Source of the DNA: Bacteroidota bacterium
Lineage (GTDB): Bacteria; Bacteroidota; Bacteroidia; B-17B0; Aurantibacillaceae
Length of the DNA: 56,883 nucleotides
Direction of reading: 5' to 3'
Assembly: GCA_013288015.1 (NCBI GenBank)
Contig: JABDCR010000012.1
Coordinates: 1 to 56,883, forward strand
The notes beneath the pieces were generated by a model. It searched no databases, was not told the origin of the DNA, and saw nothing but the letters and a program-made list of their open reading frames with translations. Positions 1-7,414 of this stretch are shown here, in pieces; position 1 is the stretch's first letter; the number at the start of each line of letters is the position of its first letter. The position numbers and the translations under genes are program-made.

Positions 1-90
1 CGTGAAATTAACCTAACACGAGCCTTCCTGTAACTATATGAAGAGAGTTTATGTAACTCCTATTTGTTACTATAAATTTTTATGCCAGTT
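1..90. repeat. Structured tandem repeat, copy 1
   Basis: First of two ~90-bp direct repeats offset by 108 bp. It may extend left of the window. It holds three possible hairpins: CGTG/CACG (1-4 with 17-20), GAGTT/AACTC (45-49 with 55-59) and ATAA/TTAT (72-75 with 80-83). No open reading frame is evident. It could be a small RNA or a DNA-level repeat; no known family is recognised. Confidence 0.7.
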
Positions 91-108
91 TATTAAAACA
101 GAAAAGCC

Positions 109-196
109 CGTGAAATTAACTTAACACGAGCCTTCCTGTATCTATATGAAAGAGCTATTATAGCTCCATCTGTTACTACAAAATTTTGTGCCAGTA
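109..196. repeat. Structured tandem repeat, copy 2
   Basis: Second copy of the repeat. The left half is almost identical to copy 1; the right half differs, but in a way that preserves pairing. The GAGTT/AACTC stem becomes GAGCT/AGCTC (152-156 with 162-166). The ATAA/TTAT stem becomes ACAA/TTGT (178-181 with 186-189). Both are paired T-A to C-G changes, which favours a conserved folded RNA or hairpin DNA over drift. Confidence 0.7.
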
Positions 197-209
197 AAGT
201 TTTATGCTG

Positions 210-232
210 TACTGCTTTTTACTTTAGCAGTA
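210..232 (-). terminator. Hairpin at the 3' end of the micro-ORF cluster
   Basis: A perfect 6-bp inverted repeat TACTGC/GCAGTA with an 11-nt T-rich loop overlaps the stop codon of the last micro-ORF. It could be a weak terminator for minus-strand transcription or a processing site. No clean T tract follows it on the minus strand. Confidence 0.3.
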
Positions 233-329
233 TAAAAAGTAATATAAGTGAAAACAAGGCTAACAATATTGTTGCCCACTTGCGTTGATTTGTTCTTTTG
301 TTTTCTTCTTTGTAATCCATAAAATCCAT
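219..329 (-). CDS. Putative 36-residue single-span membrane protein (micro-ORF C)
   Basis: A minus-strand frame starting ATG at 329 and ending TAA at 219. The first 18 residues are polar and charged (MDFMDYKEENKRTNQRKW); the rest is an uninterrupted hydrophobic stretch of about 17 residues ending in a lysine. That is the layout of a small bitopic inner-membrane protein with its N terminus in the cytoplasm. The sequence TAATTTTG, a match to the Bacteroidota -7 box TAnnTTTG, sits 6 bp upstream of the ATG. It is the third of three similar micro-ORFs on this strand. Function is unknown; small regulatory membrane subunits and type I toxin-like peptides have this shape. AT-rich DNA can produce hydrophobic frames by chance, so this is tentative. 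Confidence 0.42.
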   Translation of the reverse strand: MDFMDYKEENKRTNQRKWATILLALFSLILLFILLK

Positions 330-378
330 GGATACAAAATTAAGTCAACAACTTAAACTTATTGTTAAGGTTTGTTTA

Positions 379-477
379 TTAAATGCCTTTATTAAGGCAT
401 ATAATCATAATGGCAATAAAGCCAATCATTAATGTGTAAAAAAATAGTTCGCGAGTTTTGTTTGTTTGCAATTCCAT
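379..477 (-). CDS. Putative 32-residue single-span membrane protein (micro-ORF B)
   Basis: A minus-strand frame from ATG at 477 to TAA at 379. Its N terminus is polar (MELQTNKTRE). A hydrophobic segment of about 16 residues follows (LFFYTLMIGFIAIMII) and then a short tail CLNKGI. It has the same layout and size as the two neighbouring micro-ORFs but no evident sequence identity with them, so they are not recent copies of each other. A longer plus-strand frame (432-725) overlaps it but looks non-coding. The product cannot be named. Confidence 0.4.
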   Translation of the reverse strand: MELQTNKTRELFFYTLMIGFIAIMIICLNKGI

Positions 478-607
478 GTGTAGTAAAATTGATTGCAACA
501 ATATTAAGTGTTTATATGATACTAAAAAATACAAAAAATGGTAAAATCTTACATACTAAAATCTGTAATTATTTTAACAGTAGTAAGGCAAAAAAAGATA
601 CTAAAAA

Positions 608-718
608 CTATTGTTTCATGGTTCTAATAGCAATGATTAGTATGATGATAGATACAATTAGTATACCATTAACTATGTATCCGATTCTGGCGCTTTTTTC
701 AGATTCTTTTGTTTTCAT
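608..718 (-). CDS. Putative 36-residue single-span membrane protein (micro-ORF A)
   Basis: A minus-strand frame from ATG at 718 to TAG at 608. It opens with MKTKESEKSARIGY, strongly charged. About 18 hydrophobic residues follow (IVNGILIVSIIILIIAI) and then the tail RTMKQ. The lysine/glutamate-rich head and positive tail suit a bitopic membrane peptide. It would be the first gene of a minus-strand unit A-B-C (gaps 130 and 49 bp). No family is recognised. Ribosome profiling or conservation of the frame in relatives would decide whether it is translated. Confidence 0.45.
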   Translation of the reverse strand: MKTKESEKSARIGYIVNGILIVSIIILIIAIRTMKQ

Positions 719-836
719 AATCTAAATTTAAGCTTTTTAAACATCAAAAAGCAATTACTTTAGACCAATTACCATAATAAAAGATGAATTTAGGATTGAT
801 TTCGATGAAAAAAATCCGGGCAATTAAATAAGCTGT

Positions 837-1424
837 TTATTTCCTGTTTACAAGTTTTGAAACATATTTTCCTACAATATCAAACTCAATATTTACAACA
901 CTTTCTGTTTTTATGTTTTTAAAATTGGTGTGCTCGTAGGTATACGGTATAATACAAACCGAAAAACTATCGTCTTTTGAGTTTACAACCGTTAAGCTAA
1001 CTCCGTTTATAGTAACGCTTCCTTTTTCAACCGTTATGTTTCCTTTGGTAGCATCGTACTTAAAAGTAAACATCCAACTACCGTTTAATTCTTGTCGCTC
1101 AACACAAACAGCAGTTTGGTCAACATGGCCTTGTACAATGTGTCCATCAAACCTTCCGTTGGCAGGCATACAGCGTTCTAAGTTTACAACATCGTTTACT
1201 TTTAAGGCACCAAGGTTTGTTTTATCAAGCGTTTCTTTAATGGCAGTTACTTTATAAACATTGTTTTTAATGTCAACCACCGTTAAGCACACCCCATTAT
1301 GTGCCAAACTTTGGTCAATTTTTAACTCACCTGTAAATGCGCACGAACAGTAAATGTGTAAATTATCCTGTTCGTTTTCTAGTTTTTCAACTTTGCCAAG
1401 GGTCTCTATAATTCCTGTAAACAT
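837..1424 (-). CDS. ribE: Riboflavin synthase, alpha subunit
   Basis: Converts two molecules of 6,7-dimethyl-8-ribityllumazine into riboflavin and a pyrimidinedione, the last step of riboflavin synthesis in the cytoplasm. At 195 residues it has the family's usual length and starts with the canonical MFTGIIE. Two lumazine-binding halves are visible: NGVCLTVV at 43-50 in the first and NGVSLTVV at 140-147 in the second, with the linking motif GRFDGHIVQGHVD at 90-102. It lies 18 bp downstream of the DedA gene on the same strand and is probably co-transcribed with it. No FMN riboswitch is seen in front of this pair. Confidence 0.96.
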   Translation of the reverse strand: MFTGIIETLGKVEKLENEQDNLHIYCSCAFTGELKIDQSLAHNGVCLTVVDIKNNVYKVTAIKETLDKTNLGALKVNDVVNLERCMPANGRFDGHIVQGHVDQTAVCVERQELNGSWMFTFKYDATKGNITVEKGSVTINGVSLTVVNSKDDSFSVCIIPYTYEHTNFKNIKTESVVNIEFDIVGKYVSKLVNRK

Positions 1425-1442
1425 AATGCTGTAAATATAAAT

Positions 1443-2117
1443 TTATTTGCTTTTTCTTTCTTTAAAATAAGTAACCAAAACCGGTATGCTGGTTATTATA
1501 ATTAAACCAATAACTATATAACCCAAATAATCTTTCGTCTGCGGAAATTTGGCTCCTAAAAAATAACCAATTCCTGCTATCGAACCAATCCAGCATAAAG
1601 CACCAACCACATTGTAAAGCATAAACTTTTTTATATCAATTTTTATTACCCCTGCCAGTATGGGTGCAAAGGTTCGTATAATGGGTAAAAAACGCCCTAA
1701 AAAAAGTGTTTGGCCTCCATGCTTTTCGTAAAAACTACGGGTAGTTTCTAAATGCCGTTTTTTAAACAATAAGCTGTCTTTTCGTTTATAAAGCCCCTCC
1801 CCTACTTTTTTTCCAAAATAATAACCAAAAGTATTACCAATAATAGCGGCTAAACTCATTAATAAAATAAGCTCTATAATGTTTACGTTTAATAAATTGG
1901 GGTTTGTGGCGCACAATAAGCCGCTTATAAAAACCAAACTATCGCCGGGTAAAAAAAAGCCAATTAACAAACCTGTTTCGGCAAAAATTACAAACAACAA
2001 TAAGGGAAGCCCAAGTTTTACAATAGATTCAGGATTGGTTAAATTTTTAAGAAATTCTAGTACCTCGTTCATATAAGGGTGTATCAGTTCCACTTCAAAT
2101 GTACGCAAAGCATTCAA
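1443..2117 (-). CDS. DedA family (SNARE-associated/VTT domain) membrane protein
   Basis: A polytopic inner-membrane protein of 224 residues. DedA proteins are tied to membrane homeostasis and to flipping of phospholipids or undecaprenyl phosphate. The family signatures are clear: ETGLLIGFFLPGDS at 47-60 and GRFLPIIRTFAP at 141-152, where the arginines and the buried acidic residue are the conserved functional positions. Hydrophobic segments lie at about 36-56, 75-95, 150-185 and 195-218. It is first in a two-gene unit with ribE and diverges from the halogenase-like gene across 88 bp. A start at the internal Met16 is also possible. The exact substrate cannot be told from sequence. Confidence 0.9.
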   Translation of the reverse strand: MNALRTFEVELIHPYMNEVLEFLKNLTNPESIVKLGLPLLLFVIFAETGLLIGFFLPGDSLVFISGLLCATNPNLLNVNIIELILLMSLAAIIGNTFGYYFGKKVGEGLYKRKDSLLFKKRHLETTRSFYEKHGGQTLFLGRFLPIIRTFAPILAGVIKIDIKKFMLYNVVGALCWIGSIAGIGYFLGAKFPQTKDYLGYIVIGLIIITSIPVLVTYFKERKSK

Positions 2118-2173
2118 AATAAATAATTTAACGTAGCCGGCTTAAATTTTATATCTCTTTAATAATTACCCCT

Positions 2174-2181
2174 TATATTTG
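2174..2181 (+). promoter_or_regulatory. -7 promoter element of the halogenase/ketosynthase operon
   Basis: TATATTTG is an exact match to the Bacteroidota -7 consensus TAnnTTTG, 24 bp before the ATG at 2206. It overlaps the upstream TTG extension of the frame, which argues for the ATG as the true start. No convincing -33 TTG is found at the right distance. Confidence 0.5.
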
Positions 2182-2205
2182 TTAAAAAATACAAAAAAGG
2201 CTTTT

Positions 2206-3870
2206 ATGCAGAAACAATATGATGTAGTAATTATGGGGGGCGGCTTGGCAGGTTTAACACTTTCCATACAATTAAAAAGAGCCCGTCCCGAAATATCAAT
2301 TTTAGTTTTAGAGTTAAGAGAAAAAGCAGCCAGCACCGCAGCACATAAAGTTGGAGAATCTACTGTAGAGTTAGCTACCCACTACTTTCGCGAGGTGTTA
2401 AATTTAAAAGGCTATTTAGAAGAACATGAGTTACCTAAACATGGCCTGCGTTTCTTTTTTAAAAACAATAGCAAAAACCAAATAGAAAGCCGTGTTGAGT
2501 TAGGCCCTCGTTTAAAACTACCCGTACCAAGCCATCAGTTAGACCGTGGTACTTTAGAGAATTACTTAGAAAAACACTCACGCGAATTGGGCACCGATTT
2601 TATTTTGGCTGCCCGTGCTAAAGATGTTGTTATAGCAAAAGAAGGCAACCAGGTTATTTATACGCAAAACGGTACCGAGCATAAAATTGATTGCAAATGG
2701 GTGGTTGATGCCAGCAGCCGATTTAGTTTATTAAAACGCAAATTTGGTTTCCAAAAAGAAGCCCCACATAATGTAAACTCGGTTTGGTACCGATTGAAAG
2801 GCGTTATTGATGTAGATGATTGGAGCGATAAAAAAGAATGGAAAACCTACCTGGCTCCTAAGTTACGTTACTTAAGCACCATACATTTTATGGATAAGGG
2901 CTATTGGGTTTGGATAATTCCTTTGGGTTCAAAAAATACCAGTATCGGTATCGTAGCCGACCAAGACATACATCCTTTCGACACCATAAACACCTACGAA
3001 AAAGCGGTTGAGTGGATGAAAGTACACGAACCTCAATGCGCCCAACATATTTGTCCGCCAAAAGAAGAATTGTTAGATTTTAGAGTACTTAAACATTTTG
3101 CCCACGATAGTGGTCGCATGTATTCAGCCGACCGTTGGGCTACAACTGGCGAGGCAGGTGCTTTTTTAGACCCCTTCTACTCCCCCGGTAGCGATTTTAT
3201 TGCCCTTAACAACACCTGGTTAACTGATTTAATTCTCCGCGATTTAGGTGGCGAAGACATTGGCATGCGTGCCGAAATATATGAAAAAACGCATCTGTCT
3301 TGGTTCGAAAGCTGGTTGCCAATCTATCAGGATAAGTATCAGTTAATGGGTAACACGCAAATTATGGTGTTTAAAATATTTTGGGATTGGGCTATTTATT
3401 GGTCGGTGCCCTGCTTAATATTTACCAACAAAGGCTTTACCGATTTAAAAGTACTGAAAGAGCTTTTTGTATCTGACGATAGTTTGGGCAGAAAGTTTGG
3501 CAGATTGAACAAAACCATGCAAGATGTTTTTATTGCCTGGATGCCACACGAAACCAAATTGTTCTCTAATTCGTACATAGATCCGCTGGATTTAGATTAC
3601 CTGAAAAAGTTTCAACAAGGCATAGAAGCGCCATTAGGCAGAGAAGACTTGTTAGCGCAATTACATAAAAATATGGGCATATTGGAAAACATTGTTGCCG
3701 AAATGTTCCGTCGCATTAGCCATCAGGTAAAAGGCACACCAATAGATATGAAGGTTAACCCCTACACCATAAGTTTAGATGGAGAAGTAGATACAATGAG
3801 TGAAAATGCCCTGCCACAAAACCCGGCAATTAAAATGGATGTAGAAAAAATGTGGTTTTATAAAAATTAA
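2206..3870 (+). CDS. Flavin-dependent halogenase-like / FAD-dependent oxidoreductase
   Basis: A 554-residue protein of the flavin-dependent halogenase superfamily. These enzymes use FADH2, oxygen and halide to halogenate aromatic or polyketide substrates. Visible features: the FAD-binding GGGLAG at 11-16, the KVGES motif at 48-52, the halogenase signature WVWIIP at 234-239, and Lys78 in a segment that lines up with the catalytic lysine of PrnA/RebH. A second FAD motif (GEAGAFLDP) lies near 315-323. The frame opens upstream at a TTG, but a promoter element there makes ATG 2206 the better start. First gene of an operon with ketosynthases and an ACP, so the substrate may be ACP-bound. Some relatives are non-halogenating oxidoreductases, so the reaction is inferred. 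Confidence 0.82.
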   Translation: MQKQYDVVIMGGGLAGLTLSIQLKRARPEISILVLELREKAASTAAHKVGESTVELATHYFREVLNLKGYLEEHELPKHGLRFFFKNNSKNQIESRVELGPRLKLPVPSHQLDRGTLENYLEKHSRELGTDFILAARAKDVVIAKEGNQVIYTQNGTEHKIDCKWVVDASSRFSLLKRKFGFQKEAPHNVNSVWYRLKGVIDVDDWSDKKEWKTYLAPKLRYLSTIHFMDKGYWVWIIPLGSKNTSIGIVADQDIHPFDTINTYEKAVEWMKVHEPQCAQHICPPKEELLDFRVLKHFAHDSGRMYSADRWATTGEAGAFLDPFYSPGSDFIALNNTWLTDLILRDLGGEDIGMRAEIYEKTHLSWFESWLPIYQDKYQLMGNTQIMVFKIFWDWAIYWSVPCLIFTNKGFTDLKVLKELFVSDDSLGRKFGRLNKTMQDVFIAWMPHETKLFSNSYIDPLDLDYLKKFQQGIEAPLGREDLLAQLHKNMGILENIVAEMFRRISHQVKGTPIDMKVNPYTISLDGEVDTMSENALPQNPAIKMDVEKMWFYKN

Positions 3871-3947
3871 ATAATTAAAGTAACTTTACAAATGTGCCGA
3901 AGTAAAAATAATTGGTACTTTGTTGGTCGAGAGAAAGAGTAGAAAAT

Positions 3948-5087
3948 ATGGAGCAAACTGTTTATATAAATAAAATTGCCAAGTTCCTTCCCGGCAATCC
4001 GGTTAGTAACGATGAAATGGAAGAGTACTTGGGCTATGTTGACGGCAGAAAATCTAAAGCCAAAGCGGTTGTTTTACGCAACAATAAAATTACCACCCGT
4101 TATTATGCTCGCACCAAAGAAGGTGTTAGCACACACACCAATACCGAATTAACGGTTGAAGCCATTAAACGCTTATGCACTAATGGTTTTACTTTAGGTG
4201 ATATAGAATTACTAACAAGCGGCACAACTACACCCGATCAAATTTTACCCGGACATGGTGTAATGGTACATGGCATGTTAAAAACAAAACCTATCGAGGC
4301 TATTTCGTTTTCTGGCTCTTGTTGCTCAGGCATGAATGCGCTTAAATATGCCTATATGTCTGTTTTAACAGGCAATACAAACAATGCTGTCAGCACTGGT
4401 TCCGAAAAACTTTCTTCTTGGATGTCGGCACAAACCTTTGAAGAAGAAACCAAAAAATTAAAAGAAGTAGAAGCTCAACCTGTTCTTGCTTTCGAAAAAG
4501 ATTTTTTACGTTGGATGTTATCTGATGGAGCTGCAGCAACTTTGCTTAGCAACAAACCTAATCCAAACGGTATATCTTTAAAAATAGAGTGGATAGAAAT
4601 ATGCTCTTTCGCTAATGAAGTAGATGCTTGTATGTATATGGGCTGCGAAAAAGATGCGGAAGGAAACATACATGGTTGGAGCGAGTACACGCAAAAAGAG
4701 TGGCTCGAAAAATCAATTTTTTCGTTAAAACAAGATGCCCGTATGTTAGATAAATACATTGCGCAACTGGGTACAAAAAAATATGTAGAGTTATTTAAAA
4801 AGCATAAAGTAGATCCAAAAAGCATTGATTGGTTTTTACCCCACATATCATCCGAATATTTCAGGTCGAAAGTAGATGATGAAATGAAAAAATACGGTGT
4901 AGAGTTACCACAAGAAAAATGGTTTGTAAACCTAACTAAGGTTGGTAACATGGGCTCTGCCTCTATTTTTGTAGCTTTAGAAGAGTTAATGAATAGCGGT
5001 AAACTACAAAAAGGACAAAAAATTGCACTTACTATACCCGAGAGTGCTCGTTTCTCTTATGCCAACATGTTACTAACGGTGGTATAA
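3948..5087 (+). CDS. Beta-ketoacyl-ACP synthase III-like enzyme (DarB/flexirubin type)
   Basis: A thiolase-fold condensing enzyme of 379 residues. The active-site triad can be read: Cys126 in SGSCCSGMNAL, His in the block LPHISSEYF, and Asn in the block KVGNMGSASIF. The N-terminal block with KFLPGNPVSNDEMEEYLG resembles ketosynthases of flexirubin and dialkylresorcinol clusters, where DarB-type enzymes join two beta-keto acyl chains or prime synthesis. The frame extends 12 codons upstream to a TTG; ATG at 3948 fits the start of homology. It lies 77 bp after the halogenase gene and 16 bp before the ABC ATPase. DarA, the cyclising partner needed for dialkylresorcinols, is not in the window, so the product is uncertain. 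Confidence 0.85.
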   Translation: MEQTVYINKIAKFLPGNPVSNDEMEEYLGYVDGRKSKAKAVVLRNNKITTRYYARTKEGVSTHTNTELTVEAIKRLCTNGFTLGDIELLTSGTTTPDQILPGHGVMVHGMLKTKPIEAISFSGSCCSGMNALKYAYMSVLTGNTNNAVSTGSEKLSSWMSAQTFEEETKKLKEVEAQPVLAFEKDFLRWMLSDGAAATLLSNKPNPNGISLKIEWIEICSFANEVDACMYMGCEKDAEGNIHGWSEYTQKEWLEKSIFSLKQDARMLDKYIAQLGTKKYVELFKKHKVDPKSIDWFLPHISSEYFRSKVDDEMKKYGVELPQEKWFVNLTKVGNMGSASIFVALEELMNSGKLQKGQKIALTIPESARFSYANMLLTVV

Positions 5088-5103
5088 ACTAACCGTAAGT
5101 ATA

Positions 5104-5856
5104 ATGAGTCTGGCTTTAGATATAAATAACCTTAATTTTCGCTATGCCGAGCAGACTAAAAATTGCCTACAAGATTTCTCATTACAGGTAGAAACTGGCG
5201 AACGCTTTGGTCTATTTGGTCCTAATGGTGCAGGTAAAACAACTTTAATGCACATTCTAACGGGTTTAGTTTCTTTTAATAATGGAAGCATTAAACTATT
5301 AGGCAACGAATTAAATAACAATAAAAAATCACTCAACAATCTGTTTGGCTTTGTACCACAAGATTTTTCTTTTTATCAGGAATTAAGTCCTGTTGAAAAT
5401 CTTAATTTTTTTGGTGCATGGTGCGGTTTATCAAAACCCGAAATAAAAAAACGCAGTGAAGAATTACTGGAAACCTTAAACCTTACCGATGTAAGAAATA
5501 AACCCGTAGCTAAATTTTCGGGTGGCATGAAACGCCGTGTAAACCTCGCTATTGGTGTTTTAAACAATCCCTCTATCCTATTTTTAGATGAGCCAACCGT
5601 TGGAGTTGATATACAAACACGCCACGCTATTATAGATTATTTAAAACAGTTAAACCAAAACGGAACAACCCTTTTTTATACCTCACATCAATTACACGAA
5701 GCAGAAAGCCTGTGCACCCAAATTGCATTAATTGATGAAGGCAAACTTATTGCTTGCAATAGTCTGCCTAATTTACTTGCTCAACACAAAGCAACTAATT
5801 TAGAAGAACTCTTTTTAACCCTAACAGGCAAAGCCTACCGAGATAGTCATGTTTAA
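5104..5856 (+). CDS. ABC transporter ATP-binding protein
   Basis: A 250-residue nucleotide-binding subunit. Walker A GPNGAGKTT is at 39-47, signature FSGGMKRR at 138-145, Walker B ILFLDEP at 158-164 and the switch histidine in TSH at 193-195. The sequence is of the ABC-2 exporter (drug/lipid efflux) type. Its stop overlaps the start of the permease gene by 8 bp, so the two are translationally coupled and form one exporter. Position between ketosynthase genes suggests it exports, or moves to the outer leaflet, the product of this cluster. Confidence 0.95.
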   Translation: MSLALDINNLNFRYAEQTKNCLQDFSLQVETGERFGLFGPNGAGKTTLMHILTGLVSFNNGSIKLLGNELNNNKKSLNNLFGFVPQDFSFYQELSPVENLNFFGAWCGLSKPEIKKRSEELLETLNLTDVRNKPVAKFSGGMKRRVNLAIGVLNNPSILFLDEPTVGVDIQTRHAIIDYLKQLNQNGTTLFYTSHQLHEAESLCTQIALIDEGKLIACNSLPNLLAQHKATNLEELFLTLTGKAYRDSHV

Positions 5857-7129
5857 ACTTTGGGCAGCCATAGTAAAGGATGTAAAAATCCTGATTAGAG
5901 ATAAAGTGGGTTTAACCTTTATGTTTGCCATGCCAATTTTATTGGTGTTGGTTATAACAAGTTTGCAATCGAGCACGTTCGAATTGGTTAACGAAAACAA
6001 AGTACCACTTTTAGTTTGCAATAAAGATACCGGAGTTGCTAGTCGCCAACTTATACAAGCCTTAGAAAAAGTTGGCATGTTTAACCTGCACACTACAAAT
6101 CAAAATCTAAACGGGCAACAGGTTTCTGATACCATGCACAAACAAAATGCTTTAATAGCACTTGTAATTCCTGCCAATTTCTCCGCTAAAATTGCCTTAA
6201 AAGCCAAAGATGTTAGTGATAATGCCCTAAACGATTTTGGTGTAAAAGAAAAAACAGCCTCACAAACTACCGACTCACTTTACAGTATTCAGTTTTATTA
6301 TCACCCTGTTTTACAAGCATCTTATAGGAAATCTATTCAAGGTGCTTTACGCAGTGCGCTACAGTTGGTCGAGAGCAAGCAAATACTTCAAACCCTTTAT
6401 TTTTCCTTAAACGAAAAAAAATTACCCGAAAGTTTAGAAAATAAAATTGTCAATAATCAAATCACCATACAAGAAATTCCAGTGTCTAAAGATGGCAGTA
6501 AAACCATCCCTAATGCCACACAGCACAATGTTCCGGCATGGACTATCTTTGCTATGTTCTTCATAGTAACATCCTTAGGCAGCAACCTGGTAAAAGAAAA
6601 ACTAAGCGGCAGTTTTATTCGTTTAAAAACACTTCCTACTAATTATTTAGTTGCCTTGTTTTCAAAACAAATTACATACATGGCTGTTTGTTTAACTCAG
6701 ATAATTGTAATTTTTTCAATGGGTGTATGGTTATTCCCCCTTATTGGTTTACCGGCTTTAAATATTCCAAACGATATATTGGCACTAATAATTGTATCAA
6801 TTGTTTGTGCCTGGTGCGCTATCAGTTATGCGCAATGTATTGGTGTTTTTGCGCAAACACAAGAACAGGCAAATGGTTTTGGTGCAGTATCTATCGTTTT
6901 ACTCGCTGCCATTGGCGGCATCTTAGTACCAAGCTTTGCTATGCCTCATTCATTTCAGGTTTTGCTAAAGTTTTCGCCTATGTATTGGTGTTTAGAGTCA
7001 TACTATAGTCTGTTTCTGGAAAGAGGTGGTTTGCACGATGTTTTTAAAAATATTTTACCTCTATTAACCATAGCAATTATTTTACAAATAATTGCGTTTT
7101 TAGGATTGAAAAAAAAGAGTTTAATTTGA
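5849..7129 (+). CDS. ABC-2 type transporter permease
   Basis: A 426-residue integral membrane subunit. One N-terminal transmembrane helix (about 25-42) is followed by a large extracytoplasmic domain (about 45-228) and then a group of five to six helices from 230 to the end. This is the layout of ABC-2/YhgE-like efflux permeases. It pairs with the preceding ATPase and is followed 12 bp later by the ACP gene. The substrate is not determinable; the operon suggests a lipid-like, possibly halogenated, polyketide. Confidence 0.9.
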   Translation: MFKLWAAIVKDVKILIRDKVGLTFMFAMPILLVLVITSLQSSTFELVNENKVPLLVCNKDTGVASRQLIQALEKVGMFNLHTTNQNLNGQQVSDTMHKQNALIALVIPANFSAKIALKAKDVSDNALNDFGVKEKTASQTTDSLYSIQFYYHPVLQASYRKSIQGALRSALQLVESKQILQTLYFSLNEKKLPESLENKIVNNQITIQEIPVSKDGSKTIPNATQHNVPAWTIFAMFFIVTSLGSNLVKEKLSGSFIRLKTLPTNYLVALFSKQITYMAVCLTQIIVIFSMGVWLFPLIGLPALNIPNDILALIIVSIVCAWCAISYAQCIGVFAQTQEQANGFGAVSIVLLAAIGGILVPSFAMPHSFQVLLKFSPMYWCLESYYSLFLERGGLHDVFKNILPLLTIAIILQIIAFLGLKKKSLI

Positions 7130-7141
7130 ACTATATAAATT

Positions 7142-7405
7142 ATGGAAACAGCTGCTTTAAAACACCAATTAAAAGAACAAATTATTCAGTTTTTAAATTT
7201 AACGACTGTTAAGCCAGAAGATATAAAAGATGATCAGCCTCTTTTTGGCGAAGGTTTAGGGCTAGACTCTATAGATTCATTAGAACTTATTGCTTTACTA
7301 GAGAGAATTTATGGCATTAAAATTAACGACCCCAAAGAAGGACGTAAAATATTGGTAGATGTAAACACCATGATAGCTTACATTCAACAACACAGAACAA
7401 AGTAA
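7142..7405 (+). CDS. Acyl carrier protein
   Basis: An 87-residue acyl carrier protein. The phosphopantetheine attachment site is Ser43 in LGLDSIDSLEL. The surrounding helices are acidic and the length is typical. It differs from a housekeeping AcpP in its longer N-terminal arm and in lying between secondary-metabolism ketosynthases, so it is probably the dedicated carrier for the chain built by the two downstream KS genes. Needs a phosphopantetheinyl transferase, not present here. Confidence 0.95.
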   Translation: METAALKHQLKEQIIQFLNLTTVKPEDIKDDQPLFGEGLGLDSIDSLELIALLERIYGIKINDPKEGRKILVDVNTMIAYIQQHRTK

Positions 7406-7414
7406 GCCAAATTA

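Noticed and set aside
1..196. CRISPR array
   Set aside because: Only two long repeats with an 18-bp gap and no spacers or cas genes nearby.
432..725. 97-codon plus-strand frame for a hydrophobic protein
   Set aside because: It opposes two of the minus-strand micro-ORFs, has an irregular hydrophobic pattern with scattered cysteines and no promoter, and looks like the complement of coding DNA.
2179..2205. TTG upstream extension of the halogenase-like gene
   Set aside because: It overlaps a perfect -7 promoter element, and homology starts at ATG 2206.
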